A stretch of DNA of 64,000 nt from DATBVX01 sp963695985 (GTDB lineage: Bacteria; Pseudomonadota; Gammaproteobacteria; Steroidobacterales; Steroidobacteraceae), in NCBI GenBank assembly GCA_963695985.1, contig CAVOIC010000012.1, positions 1 to 64,000 on the forward strand, given 5' to 3'. The translations under genes and the position numbers were made by a program. The notes beneath the pieces are model-generated. The model searched no databases, had not been told where the DNA came from, and saw nothing but the letters and a program-made list of their open reading frames with translations. This document shows positions 1 through 8,685 of this stretch, piece after piece (position 1 is the first letter of the stretch; every line of letters begins with the position of its first letter).

Positions 1-96
1 GGGGTAAATCGGAGGCGGTGACGCGATACCGCTGAAGACAGATGCCACAGTTCAACAACCTGAGTCTCGTGACCGCATGGTGAACTTCCAGCATAC

Positions 97-1625
97 CTAC
101 GCGCCGAGGAACATCCGGTACGCGGGGTTCGCGGTCTCTTCCGAGTAGGGGTAGTGCAGGTCGTTCAGGTGATCGAGGAACTGCGGCCGCTCGGCCGGCG
201 GCACCTGCACGCCGGCGAGCACGCGGCCGTAGTCCGAGCCGTGATTGCGGTAGTGGAACAGGCTGATGTTCCAGCTGGTGCCGATGGCCTGCAGGAACCT
301 GAGCAGCGCCCCGGGGCGCTCCGGGAATTCGAAGCGGAACAGCAGTTCGTTGCGCGAGGCCGCGCGCGTGGCCGCCGACCATGTAGCGCACGTGCAGCTT
401 CGCCATCTCGTTGTCGGTCATGTCGAGCACGGCGATAGCCGGCGGTCGCGACAGCTGCGAGCACCGCCTCCTTCTCTTCGCGCCCCTGCGACAAGGCGAA
501 GCCGACGAAGATCTGTGCGCGCTCGCTGCTCGTCGTAGCGGTAGTTGAACTCCGTGACGCTGCGGCGGCCCGAGCACCTCGCAGAACCTGAGGAAGCTGC
601 CCGGCTGCTCCGGGAATCTCCACCGCCATCAGCGCCTCGCGCTGCGCGCCGATGTCGGCGCGCTCGGCGATGTGGCGCAGGCGGTCGAAGTTCATGTTGG
701 CGCCGCTGTTGAGCGCGACCAGCGTCTCGTCCGCGCAGGCCTTCGCGCGCGACGTAGCGCTTGATGCCGGCGACCGCGAGCGCGCCGGCCGGCTCGGCGA
801 TCGTGCGGTTGTCCTCGAAGATGTCCTGGATCGCGGCGCAGATCTCGTCGGTGTTCACCAGCACCACCTCGTCGACGTACTCGCGCGCGAGCCGGAAGGT
901 TTCCTCGCCGACGCGCCGCACCGCCACGCCGTCGGCGAAGATGCCGACGCGCTCGAGCGTCACGCGCTTGCGCGCCTTGAGCGAGTCGTGCATGCTCGCG
1001 GCGTCCTCGGGTTCGACGCCGATCGACCTTCGACGCGCGGATACAGCGACTTCACGTACGCCGCGATGCCCGCGATCAGGCCGCCGCCGCCGATCGGCAC
1101 GAAGATCGCGTGGATGTCGCCCGGCTGCTGGCGCAGGATCTCCATGCCGATCGTGCCCTGCCCCGCGATCACGTCCGGATCGTCGAACGGATGGATGAAC
1201 ATCAGGTTGCGCTCGCGCGCCAGCACCAGCGCGTGCTCGTAGCGCCTGGTCGTAGTCGTCGCCGTGCAGCACCACCTCGCCGCCGAGGTCGCATCACCGC
1301 CTGCACCTTGATGTGGGGCGTCGTCTGCGGCATCACGATCACGGCCGGAATGCCGCGCGTGCGCGCCGCGAGCGCCACGCCCTGCGCATGGTTGCCGGCC
1401 GAGGCACAGATCACGCCGCGCTGGGCCGCGGTCTGCGACAGGTGCGCGATGCGGTTGTAGGCGCCGCGCAGCTTGAAGGAGAACACCGGCTGCAGGTCCT
1501 CGCGCTTGAACAGCACGCGATTGCCGAGGCGGCGCGACAGGCGCTCGGCCGGCTCGAGCGGCGACTCGATCGCGACGTCGTAGACGCGCGCCTTGAGGAT
1601 GCTTCTCGATGTAGTTGTTGTTCAC
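97..1625 (-). pseudogene. ilvA: Threonine ammonia-lyase, biosynthetic (frameshifted)
   Basis: Deaminates L-threonine to 2-oxobutanoate, the entry step of isoleucine synthesis; PLP enzyme with a C-terminal ACT-like regulatory region. On the reverse strand the PLP-lysine motif FSFKLRGAYN lies at about 1461-1490, the glycine loop PIGGGGLIAG near 1085, and the protein ends EETANPAYRMFLGA with a TAG at 97-99. Corrected length would be about 505 residues, normal for the long biosynthetic form. No single frame covers it. I count about ten one-base shifts, among them near 1603, 1290, 1243, 1027, 750, 620, 570 and 525, nearly all readable as an inserted base, with conserved sequence resuming directly after each. 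The start used is the GTG at 1623-1625 (MNNNYIEK). It is divergent from the MFS gene. Sequencing error is more likely than decay, because no internal stop or motif loss is seen. Bases 1-96 downstream hold no recognisable gene. Confidence 0.85.
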
Positions 1626-1733
1626 GCGCTTCGCATCCCACCGGGCCCGGCGCGGTACGTTAGCAAGAATCGTCGATGGGCTACAGGGCGCCGCTCCCTT
1701 AAACTGTGCCCTGGATCATCGCCCCCGGACTCG

Positions 1734-2924
1734 ATGGACCGCGCCCTCGCCCGACGCCTAATCTTCGCTTCCGCCGCCATCGGCTCGCTCGGCACTTTTG
1801 CCATGCACGCGATCCTGCCGGCGCTGCCGGACATCCGCGCCCAGTTCGCGACTTCGGTGAGCACCGCACAGCTCCTGGTGACGCTGTCGATGCTCGCGAT
1901 CGCGTCCGGCAACCTGGTGGTGGCACCGCTGTCGGACCGGTTCGGCCGCCGACCGATCATCTTCTCCGGCCTGTCGCTGTTTCTTCTTGGGAGCCTCGTC
2001 GGGCTGCTGGCGCAGAGCATCGCGGTCCTGATCGGCGCGCGCATCCTGCAGGCCTTCGGCAGCGGCGCTGCGATGTCCGTAGCGCGTGCAACGCTCATGG
2101 ATGCGTTCGGGCCCGAGCGGGCCGCGAGCGGCATCGCCTACACCGCCACGGCGATTCTCGTCGTGCCGATGGTGGCCCCGACCATCGGCGGCTTCGCCGT
2201 GGAACTCGCGGGGTGGCGGCTGGTATTCGGGCTGTGCCTGGTGCTCGGGACGGCAGTGCTGGTCTTCACGATGCTGCGCATCCAGGAGACGCACCACACA
2301 AGCGCGGCGGCGCGCGAGGGACCCGACACGCTCGAGAGCTACCGCCAGCTCCTCCTCATCGGGCGCTATCGCGCCTACGCGCTCTTCGGGTCGCTCCTCT
2401 TTGCCGCGGTGTACACCTTCATCGCGGGCGCGCCGCACGTCGCCATCGACGTGCTGCACATCTCGCCTTCGCGCTATGGCCTGCTCTTCATGCTGCCCGC
2501 TTCAGCCTCGTTCGCGGGTTTTTTCACCGCAGCGCGCATCTCCCGGCGCATGGGCGCGCTGCGCATGATGCGCGCGGGCTCACTCCTGTCACTGACCGGC
2601 GGGCTGGTGCTGACGGCGCTTGCCTTGCTCAAGGTGTGGCACCCGGCAGCGCTGTTCGTGCCGGCGATGCTGGTGTGTTTTGCCAACGCGATCTCGGCGC
2701 CCAATGCCACTTCGAGCGCCATCGGCGTGCGTCCCGACATTGCCGGGGCGGCGTCGGGGCTGACGGGGTTCTTGCAACTGATCGTGTCGGCCGCGGCGGT
2801 GCAGCTGGTCGCGGCCATTTCCAACCCGAGTCCCTACCCGCTGGTATTCACGGTGCTCGCCTGCAACGTGCTCGCGCTGCTGGTCTTCATGCTGGTGCAA
2901 CGACGCACGGCTGCGCCCCGATAG
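1734..2924 (+). CDS. MFS transporter, Bcr/CflA-type drug exporter
   Basis: Inner-membrane proton-driven exporter of 396 residues, the usual length for the 12-helix Bcr/CflA (DHA1) group. The N-terminal helix leads into PALPDIRAQF. The MFS signature between helices 2 and 3 is seen as PLSDRFGRRPIIFSG, and the RILQAFGSGAAMSVARA stretch in helices 4-5 is typical of this subfamily. The ATG at 1734 is preferred over the in-frame start at 1593, because the intervening 47 residues are hydrophilic and lie over the divergent ilvA start. The gene converges on the FHA gene. The substrate cannot be told from sequence; bicyclomycin, sulfonamides or chloramphenicol are known for relatives. Confidence 0.85.
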   Translation: MDRALARRLIFASAAIGSLGTFAMHAILPALPDIRAQFATSVSTAQLLVTLSMLAIASGNLVVAPLSDRFGRRPIIFSGLSLFLLGSLVGLLAQSIAVLIGARILQAFGSGAAMSVARATLMDAFGPERAASGIAYTATAILVVPMVAPTIGGFAVELAGWRLVFGLCLVLGTAVLVFTMLRIQETHHTSAAAREGPDTLESYRQLLLIGRYRAYALFGSLLFAAVYTFIAGAPHVAIDVLHISPSRYGLLFMLPASASFAGFFTAARISRRMGALRMMRAGSLLSLTGGLVLTALALLKVWHPAALFVPAMLVCFANAISAPNATSSAIGVRPDIAGAASGLTGFLQLIVSAAAVQLVAAISNPSPYPLVFTVLACNVLALLVFMLVQRRTAAPR

Positions 2925-2973
2925 CGCGAGCGCCGAGCCACGATCGCCTCGCCACGCCTGCCGGGATTCGAAG

Positions 2974-5436
2974 CTAGCCGCGGTCTGAGGACTTCACGGC
3001 AAAGCGATACTGCGTCTTGCCGATCATGACGAGGTCGCCGTCCGCCAGCGGCTTGCGGCGGTTGACGCGGCGCTCGTTGACGAAGACGCCATTGGTGCTG
3101 CCGAGGTCCTCGATGATAGTGGCGCCGCGCGTGATCACGATGCGCGCGTGGTGACGGCTGATGTACTTCGTGTCGATCTGAATGTCGTTGTCGGTGGCGC
3201 GTCCGATCGCCGTGGCCTTCTTGTTGATCACGTGCACGATCTCCGCCTCACCGTCCGCCCGCACGAGCAGCCGCGTGCCGCCTGCGGCGATCGGCTCCTC
3301 CTCTTCTTCTTCCTCTGCGATGCCAACGACCGGCGTGGGGGCAGAGGCAGGGGCAGGAGCGGGCGCAGGAGCTTCCACACTCAGGCGGCGGATGTCGCGC
3401 TGAATGTTGCCGATGATCTCGCTGCTCGCCTTGAGCTCGCCCTCGAGACGGGCTACGGCGGAATCACGAGTCGTCAGGGTGTCCTGCAGGTGGCGGATCT
3501 GACCGCGCTGCTCATCGAGCGTGCGCTGCGCGACCGAGTTCTGATCGGCCCGCTGCCTGAGCTGCGATTCGAGCCGCAGCATCGAGTCCTCCGCGGCGCG
3601 CAGATCTCCTTCCAGCCGCGCGATGCTCTCCGCCTTCTCGCGCAATTCCTTCTCGAGCGCAGCGAGCGTGTCCGCCTGATCGTCGACGGTCTTCTGCAGG
3701 GTATCGATGCGCTCGGCGCGCGTCGAGACTTCGGCGCTTTTCACTCGTAAGTCGGATTCAATCTGCGCCAGGCGCGCCTCTTTCTCCCCGATGGCGGTCG
3801 CGACCTCCGACCACTTCTCCTTCCATGTGTCGAGCTCCCGAGCATGCGCGTCGGCAAGCTCGTGCTGCATGCGGCTGCGGGTCTCCAGTTCGGCAGCGAG
3901 CCGCGTGCGCGCCAGCAGCTCGCTTTCCAGCTTGGCGGCGCGTTTCTGTTCCATCTGCAGCGCGCCCGCCAGCGTCGTGAGCTCCCCAGCGCGCTCGCCG
4001 AGCTGTGTGCGCAGGGCGTCGCCAGTATTCCTGAGGGCGAGCTTTTCCTGCTCGCGCTCACGTTCCTGCTCGGCCGCCGCACGCAACTCTTCGAGCGCTT
4101 CTGCGATGCGCCCTTCGCGCTCACCCAGCTCACTCTGCAGCCGGCTGATATCGGCCGCGTGCACCTTGAGTTGCCGCTCCAGATCGGCGATGACGCCGTC
4201 CGAATTGTGTGTGGCCGCGCGCAGCCGTTCCAGTTCCGCAGCGCGCTCGTTGAGGGCGCCATCGCGGCTCGCAACTTCGGCCTTGAGCTCTACGATGACT
4301 GTGTCGCGCTCGCGCAGCTGCGTCTGCACGGTGTCCACATCGGCGAAGCGGCGCGTGATCTCGCCCTCGAGCGCGGTGACGCGCAGCAGCTGACGGTCGA
4401 TTTCCTGCTCGCGAATGAACAGCTCGTTGTCGTAGAAGTTGCGCCACTGCTCCAGGCTCTGCAGCGCTTCAAGGCAGCTCTCGGCCTCGCGCTGCCGGGC
4501 ATGCGCGGTTTCCTCCGCCGCCACTACGCGCTGCTTCTGCGCGCTCAGCTCGCGGGCCATCGCGCTGCGCGCCTCCTCCTTGTCATGCACCTGGCGCTGG
4601 AGCGCCTCGATCTTCGCCTCGCGCTGCGCCAGGGCTGCCTGCGTGGCGCGCGTCTCGGCCTGCGCATTTTCGACACCGGCGCGCAGATCATGCAGCGTTT
4701 CGTCGCGGCTGGCCGCCAGGCTCTGCAGCTCGGTGATCTGCTCGTTGCGTGCGCCCAGCTCGCCTTCCAGAGCAGCAAGGCGCGTATCGCGAGAACGCAG
4801 CGTGTCAGCGAGCGCAACCTTCTCCAGCTCGAGCGCATCGCGCTGCTGCTCGAGCACGCGAATCTGTTCGGCACGCGCTGCGAGATCAGCCTTGAAGCGC
4901 CCGATGGTCGCGCCACGCGCCTCGAGGTCGGCGCTGAGTCCGGTACGCGCGTCTTCCAGTTCGTTCAGGCGACCGAGCAGGTCGGCCTTTTCCTTCTCGA
5001 CCACGCGGGCCTGACGCTCCGCGTTGTGCTGAGCTTCGGCAGCGTCCCGCAGCTGGCGTTCGAGCCCGCTCAGCGTGCCGGCGCGAGTTACAAGTTCGCG
5101 CTCCAGGTGCGACAGTGCCTGCTCGCGCTCTCGCACGCGACGCTCCGCCGCCTCGCGTTCACGCTCCGCGCGCGCGAGGAGTTGCTCCAGATTGGCGGTG
5201 CGCTCCGACTTGGCGTGAAGGTTGGCTTCGAGCGTGCGGATGGTGTCGAAGATCTGCGTCGATTCACTGCCCGCTGCCGCAGCGGGTGCTGGTGCAGCCC
5301 GGGTATCGGTGCTGCTCAGGCTACCGTCCGCGCTGCCGCGCGCCGCTTCGAAGCTTGCAACGTCCAGCGCCGGAAGTTGGTCCGTGCTGTCCGTATCGAC
5401 TTCTTTGCCCTTGGTCTGGTCCGCTCTCTTGCTCAT
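2974..5436 (-). CDS. Long coiled-coil protein with C-terminal FHA domain
   Basis: An 820-residue protein. After a disordered, acidic and Ala-rich N-terminus of about 80 residues, residues roughly 85-690 are an almost unbroken Glu/Arg/Leu/Ala heptad-like coiled coil. A Pro-Ala linker and a short Glu run follow, then an FHA domain in the last 100 residues. The FHA hallmarks are all present: AIGRATDNDIQI, the SRHHARI motif and STNGVFVNERRV, so phosphothreonine binding is plausible. No membrane segment or signal peptide is seen. The ATG at 5434-5436 is chosen because AAAGGGGG precedes it at good spacing; an in-frame start at 5526 would add an unrelated leader. It is probably a scaffold for Ser/Thr-kinase signalling, polarity or cell division, but no kinase gene is in the window. 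Function unknown. Confidence 0.8.
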   Translation of the reverse strand: MSKRADQTKGKEVDTDSTDQLPALDVASFEAARGSADGSLSSTDTRAAPAPAAAAGSESTQIFDTIRTLEANLHAKSERTANLEQLLARAEREREAAERRVREREQALSHLERELVTRAGTLSGLERQLRDAAEAQHNAERQARVVEKEKADLLGRLNELEDARTGLSADLEARGATIGRFKADLAARAEQIRVLEQQRDALELEKVALADTLRSRDTRLAALEGELGARNEQITELQSLAASRDETLHDLRAGVENAQAETRATQAALAQREAKIEALQRQVHDKEEARSAMARELSAQKQRVVAAEETAHARQREAESCLEALQSLEQWRNFYDNELFIREQEIDRQLLRVTALEGEITRRFADVDTVQTQLRERDTVIVELKAEVASRDGALNERAAELERLRAATHNSDGVIADLERQLKVHAADISRLQSELGEREGRIAEALEELRAAAEQEREREQEKLALRNTGDALRTQLGERAGELTTLAGALQMEQKRAAKLESELLARTRLAAELETRSRMQHELADAHARELDTWKEKWSEVATAIGEKEARLAQIESDLRVKSAEVSTRAERIDTLQKTVDDQADTLAALEKELREKAESIARLEGDLRAAEDSMLRLESQLRQRADQNSVAQRTLDEQRGQIRHLQDTLTTRDSAVARLEGELKASSEIIGNIQRDIRRLSVEAPAPAPAPASAPTPVVGIAEEEEEEEPIAAGGTRLLVRADGEAEIVHVINKKATAIGRATDNDIQIDTKYISRHHARIVITRGATIIEDLGSTNGVFVNERRVNRRKPLADGDLVMIGKTQYRFAVKSSDRG

Positions 5437-5636
5437 GTTCGATGAGCCCCCTTTTGTACTGAGGGTCTTGTCGGTCAGGCCGTTCCGCCACGGCCGGCCC
5501 GCCATACGCAAGTGGGTCGCATCCACCCGCGAAAGGCAAGTGCAGACTAAACATAAGGATGGCCCGCAGGCAAATCCGCGGGGGCGGGCGGGCCCGGCCG
5601 GCGGATACGGAGGCTGAACTGGGCCGGTTCAGGCCC

Positions 5637-6413
5637 TCAGGGGGTACCGAGGAAGGTCCGAACCTGCTGTGCCACAGCTTGCGAGGCGATGCTGAACAGG
5701 TCCGCACCTGGTGCCGCGAGATCGACGGCGCGCGCGCCGTGCAGCAACTGCTGCACGCGTGCACCGTAATCGCTGGTGTCGTCACCGGGCCGAAGGAGAA
5801 GCGTTGGCTGTCTCACGTGCGGGAGGCGCTCGACCGCCGGGTAGTCGCGTGCGGCCGCGAGAATCCACTGTGCAGCAGGCCCGTTGTGCAGCAGCGGGCT
5901 CGCCTCCTCGCCCGCCGGCGGCGACGCTGCGCGCTCGGCGGCGCTGAACAGCGGCACGGAGGTCAGCACCAGGCGCCGCACGGTCTGCGGCATGGCGAGC
6001 GCGAGCTCGACGGCGATCAGCGCACCAGCCCCGCAACCGAGCACATCGAGCTGACGAAAGCGCATCGTGGCGGCGAAATCCGCGAGCGCCGCAGCGTAGT
6101 CCGCGATCGATGGGCGCCGCGCGGGCGCGTCCGACTCACCGCAACCCGGCAGGTCCGGGGCATAGACCGATCGATCATGCGCCATCTCGGGCAGGAAGCG
6201 CGTGAACCAGCGGCTCGATGCCGCCTCCGGATGCAAGCACAGGAGTGTGGTGCGCTCACCGAAGCCGCCGCTCCCGGCAAACGCCGTACGAACGTTGAGC
6301 TGACCGAAGCGGCAGTCGAAGTACGCACGGCGCACGCGCACGTCGCCCTCACCCGCCACCGCCCGCTTCCCGGCGGGCTGCGCACCGTCACGTCTCTTCA
6401 CTGTCCGATCCAC
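5637..6413 (-). CDS. Alpha/beta-hydrolase-fold protein lacking the catalytic nucleophile
   Basis: 258 residues (or 254 if translation begins at the GTG at 6401, which forms a GTGA overlap with the stop of the upstream dioxygenase gene). The fold is clear: strand and oxyanion region LLCLHPEAASSRWF, DLPGCGESDAP, and a cap after VPLFSAAE. In the nucleophile elbow the usual G-x-S-x-G reads G-C-G-A-G (residues 126-130), so Gly128 replaces Ser. The C-terminal position where His is expected (GAGH) reads PGADLF. Two of three triad residues are therefore missing, and classical esterase activity is unlikely. It is probably cotranscribed with the DODA dioxygenase. A structural, binding or C-C lyase-like role is possible. 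A CTGAAC/GTTCAG hairpin lies just downstream (5614-5632), without a U tract. Confidence 0.75.
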   Translation of the reverse strand: MDRTVKRRDGAQPAGKRAVAGEGDVRVRRAYFDCRFGQLNVRTAFAGSGGFGERTTLLCLHPEAASSRWFTRFLPEMAHDRSVYAPDLPGCGESDAPARRPSIADYAAALADFAATMRFRQLDVLGCGAGALIAVELALAMPQTVRRLVLTSVPLFSAAERAASPPAGEEASPLLHNGPAAQWILAAARDYPAVERLPHVRQPTLLLRPGDDTSDYGARVQQLLHGARAVDLAAPGADLFSIASQAVAQQVRTFLGTP

Positions 6414-7186
6414 ACGCTCAACATCGAGACTGAGCCCAGCACGACCGCATCGTTGAAGAACTCGATCGGCTCCTCTTCGCCCCGCAGCGCCAATGCATAC
6501 AGCAGCGGCAGGTAGTGCTCCGGCGTCGGGATCGCGGCGGTCGAAGCGCGGTGCAGGTTCCGATAGTCGACGATTGCCGTGTCGTCGCGTGCCTCGATGC
6601 GCTCCCGCACCAGGGCATTGAATTCTTCCGCCCAGTCATAACCGGCTTGCCGGTGCCAGTCCATCAGCGCCAGGTTGTGCACGATGTTGCCGCTGCCCAC
6701 GATCAGGACGCTCTCCGCACGCAAGGGCGCGAGCTCCCGCCCCAGGTGGTAGTGAAAAGCAGGCGGCTGGTTGGTGTCGAGGCTGAGCTGGATCACGGGC
6801 ACGTCGGCGCGCGGGTACATGAGTCGCAGGACGCTCCAGCTGCCATGGTCGAGACCGCGGTTGTAGTCGAGCCGCACCTGCGCGCCCTGCACCAGCCGCA
6901 CGATGCGATTCGCCAGTTCCGGCGCACCGGGCGCCGGGTACTGCACTTCGTACAGCGCGCGGGGAAAGCCGTAGAAGTCATGAATGGTGCTCAGGGTGCG
7001 CGCGGCGGTGACGTGGACATCGCGCGTTTCCCAGTGCGCCGAGACGCACAGGATGGCGCTCGGCGTGGGAATGCGCTGGCCGAGCTCGCTCCAGCTGCGG
7101 CTGAACGCGTTCTCCTCGATCGCGTTGAGCGGCGAGCCATGGCCGACGAAGAGTGCCGGCATCGTGTCGCGGGCTGAAGCGGACAT
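6398..7186 (-). CDS. ygiD: DODA-type extradiol aromatic ring-opening dioxygenase
   Basis: 262 residues, full length for the LigB/DODA family (YgiD, 4,5-DOPA dioxygenase). These are cytosolic, metal-dependent enzymes that open catecholic rings next to the hydroxyls. The conserved histidine motifs are visible in order: LFVGHGSPLNAI, VSAHWETRD, the GLDHGSW active-site loop, SGNIVHNL, and the C-terminal PTPEHYLPLLYA. The ATG at 7184-7186 is preceded by a weak purine-rich site. The stop overlaps the start of the following hydrolase-fold gene, so the two are likely translated together. The physiological substrate is uncertain; many family members are annotated only by homology. Confidence 0.87.
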   Translation of the reverse strand: MSASARDTMPALFVGHGSPLNAIEENAFSRSWSELGQRIPTPSAILCVSAHWETRDVHVTAARTLSTIHDFYGFPRALYEVQYPAPGAPELANRIVRLVQGAQVRLDYNRGLDHGSWSVLRLMYPRADVPVIQLSLDTNQPPAFHYHLGRELAPLRAESVLIVGSGNIVHNLALMDWHRQAGYDWAEEFNALVRERIEARDDTAIVDYRNLHRASTAAIPTPEHYLPLLYALALRGEEEPIEFFNDAVVLGSVSMLSVWIGQ

Positions 7187-7245
7187 CTCTTGGTTGCCTC
7201 TGGCAAAACATGATCAATCACGCCCGCGGGACGTGCAACAACACA

Positions 7246-7593
7246 TCAACTGCGCCCAAACACTTCCCGCAGCTCCGCCTTGGCGCGCTGGAGGATTTGC
7301 CTGCGCTTTGCCGGCAGGTTCGTCCCCGCGCGGTTGATGTAGAAGCTGAGCATGGACATCGCGGACTGATACGCGCTGCCCTTGCGCCGCCGGCTCGCCT
7401 CTGCCGAACGCTTCAAGGACCTGGCGATTCGTCTGGGATCGGCGGCGGCGAAAATCGCCGGCTCGAGGTCGAGCGCGTTGCTGCGCGTCGTCACCCGCGC
7501 CGACCAGCGCCGTCCTGCACGGCGCAAAGTCCTCCGGCGCGGCCGTGCCCGCCGGCGTCCCGCACTTCGCCGCGAGTCACGCGTACCCGACAT
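7246..7593 (-). CDS. DUF3175 family small basic protein
   Basis: 115 residues, strongly basic. After an Arg-rich N-terminus it carries the DUF3175 core: RRWSARVTTRSNALDLEPA, a DPRRIARSLKRSAEASRRRKG stretch, and SAMSMLSFYINRAGTNLP followed by a helical tail ending in REVFGRS. The family is widespread in Proteobacteria and has no established function; the charge suggests nucleic-acid association. It lies in a run of reverse-strand stress-type genes (CBS, superoxide dismutase, AI-2E permease, BON), 39 bp after the CBS gene, so the genes may be cotranscribed. Confidence 0.8.
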   Translation of the reverse strand: MSGTRDSRRSAGRRRARPRRRTLRRAGRRWSARVTTRSNALDLEPAIFAAADPRRIARSLKRSAEASRRRKGSAYQSAMSMLSFYINRAGTNLPAKRRQILQRAKAELREVFGRS

Positions 7594-7632
7594 TCAGGCC
7601 CTCTCAATCGATGCGATCCCGCACTCCGCGAC

Positions 7633-8052
7633 TCAGGCGCCGTCGGGCTGCGTAATCTCCTTCAGCGCGCTCCCGGCCCGCCTGTCAGCGGCCCTGCTCA
7701 GGTCACCGAGCGAGACCATGCCGACCAGGCGCTTCTGCCGATTGATGACCGGAAGACGCCGCACCTGGTTGTCGGCCATGTTGTTCAACACATCATCGAC
7801 CGACTGATCCTCAATACAATAAAGGATCTTCGGCGACATCACCTCTCTCGCGCGCGCGGCGCTGAGATCGAGGCCGTCCGCGAGGGCCCGCACCACGAGG
7901 TCGCGATCGGTAATCATTCCGATCAGCCGGTCGTTCTCGGCCACCGGCACCGAGCCGATGTCCTCGTCACGCATCAGGCGGGCAATCACGGGCAGGCGCG
8001 CGTCGGGCGCGACGTAATTCACATTGGCGGTCATCACTTCTCTTACGTACAT
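7633..8052 (-). CDS. Tandem CBS-domain protein
   Basis: 139 residues consisting of two CBS motifs and little else. CBS1 covers about residues 1-65, beginning MYVREVMTANVNYV and including GMITDRDLVVRAL. CBS2 runs from about 70 to 125, with VMSPKILYCIEDQSV and GMVSLGDLSRAA. Such stand-alone pairs form a disc-shaped dimer binding adenine nucleotides and act as energy or redox sensors for partner proteins. The ATG at 8050-8052 follows an AGGAGAC site. Only 18 bp separate it from the superoxide dismutase stop, so one transcript is likely. No partner is identifiable by sequence. Confidence 0.87.
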   Translation of the reverse strand: MYVREVMTANVNYVAPDARLPVIARLMRDEDIGSVPVAENDRLIGMITDRDLVVRALADGLDLSAARAREVMSPKILYCIEDQSVDDVLNNMADNQVRRLPVINRQKRLVGMVSLGDLSRAADRRAGSALKEITQPDGA

Positions 8053-8070
8053 GGCTGTCTCCTGCGTGCA

Positions 8071-8661
8071 TCACGCACAACGGCTCTCGATCACTTTCCA
8101 GTCCAGGTTCTGCAGCACGACCTCGGCGTACTCCTCGCGGCCCTTGACACCGAAATCCTTCAGGTAAGCGTGCTCCCACAGGTCGAGCAGGATCACGGGC
8201 CGCAGGTTCGCCGGTACTCCCAGGTGATGCTCGTCGACCCAGAAGGTGAGCAGGCGGTTGCTCGTGCGCTCGTGGGCGCTCATGACCCAGCCGACGCCCC
8301 GCGCTTTCGCTACACCCAGAAAATGCTCGCGCCACGCCTTGGTGCCGCCGTAAGTGATGTCCATCGCCTCGGCCAGCACGCTCCCTGCCGGTAAAGCGGG
8401 CCCCGGGCCGCGCAGCGCCTCAAAGAAGAGCTCATGCAGCACCATGCCGTTGAACTCGAATGCGAGGCGGTGCACGTACTCGTTGCCGTCCTTCGCCTTG
8501 CGCTCGCCATTACCGAGCGCGTGTCGCAGCAGGCGGTTCGTATTCTCCACGTAGCCCTGGTAGAGATGCAGGTGATCATCAAGCGCCTGCGTAGAAATCC
8601 CTTCGACGCCGGAAAGATCGAAAGCGCGTGCCTTGTAAGTCACCTGAGCATTCGCAGGCAT
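8071..8661 (-). CDS. Superoxide dismutase, Fe/Mn family
   Basis: 196 residues, slightly shorter at the C-terminus than typical SodB. It converts superoxide to hydrogen peroxide and oxygen in the cytosol; no signal peptide is seen. Metal-ligand positions are recognisable: His in LDDHLHLYQGYVENTN, His in FNGMVLHELFFEAL, Asp and His in the signature LLDLWEHAYLKDFG. The usual GGH.NH...W element in the N-terminal half is divergent (FNGMVLHELFF), as in the group of distant Fe/Mn SODs found in stress clusters, so metal preference cannot be read off. Neighbours are CBS (downstream) and an AI-2E permease (24 bp upstream), all reverse strand. Confidence 0.8.
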   Translation of the reverse strand: MPANAQVTYKARAFDLSGVEGISTQALDDHLHLYQGYVENTNRLLRHALGNGERKAKDGNEYVHRLAFEFNGMVLHELFFEALRGPGPALPAGSVLAEAMDITYGGTKAWREHFLGVAKARGVGWVMSAHERTSNRLLTFWVDEHHLGVPANLRPVILLDLWEHAYLKDFGVKGREEYAEVVLQNLDWKVIESRCA

Positions 8662-8685
8662 TGCTGTGTCTCCTCTTCTCCAGAT

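Noticed and set aside
3844..5445. 533-codon forward frame opposite the FHA protein
   Set aside because: Mirror of the repetitive coiled-coil coding strand; no start signal and no recognisable fold.
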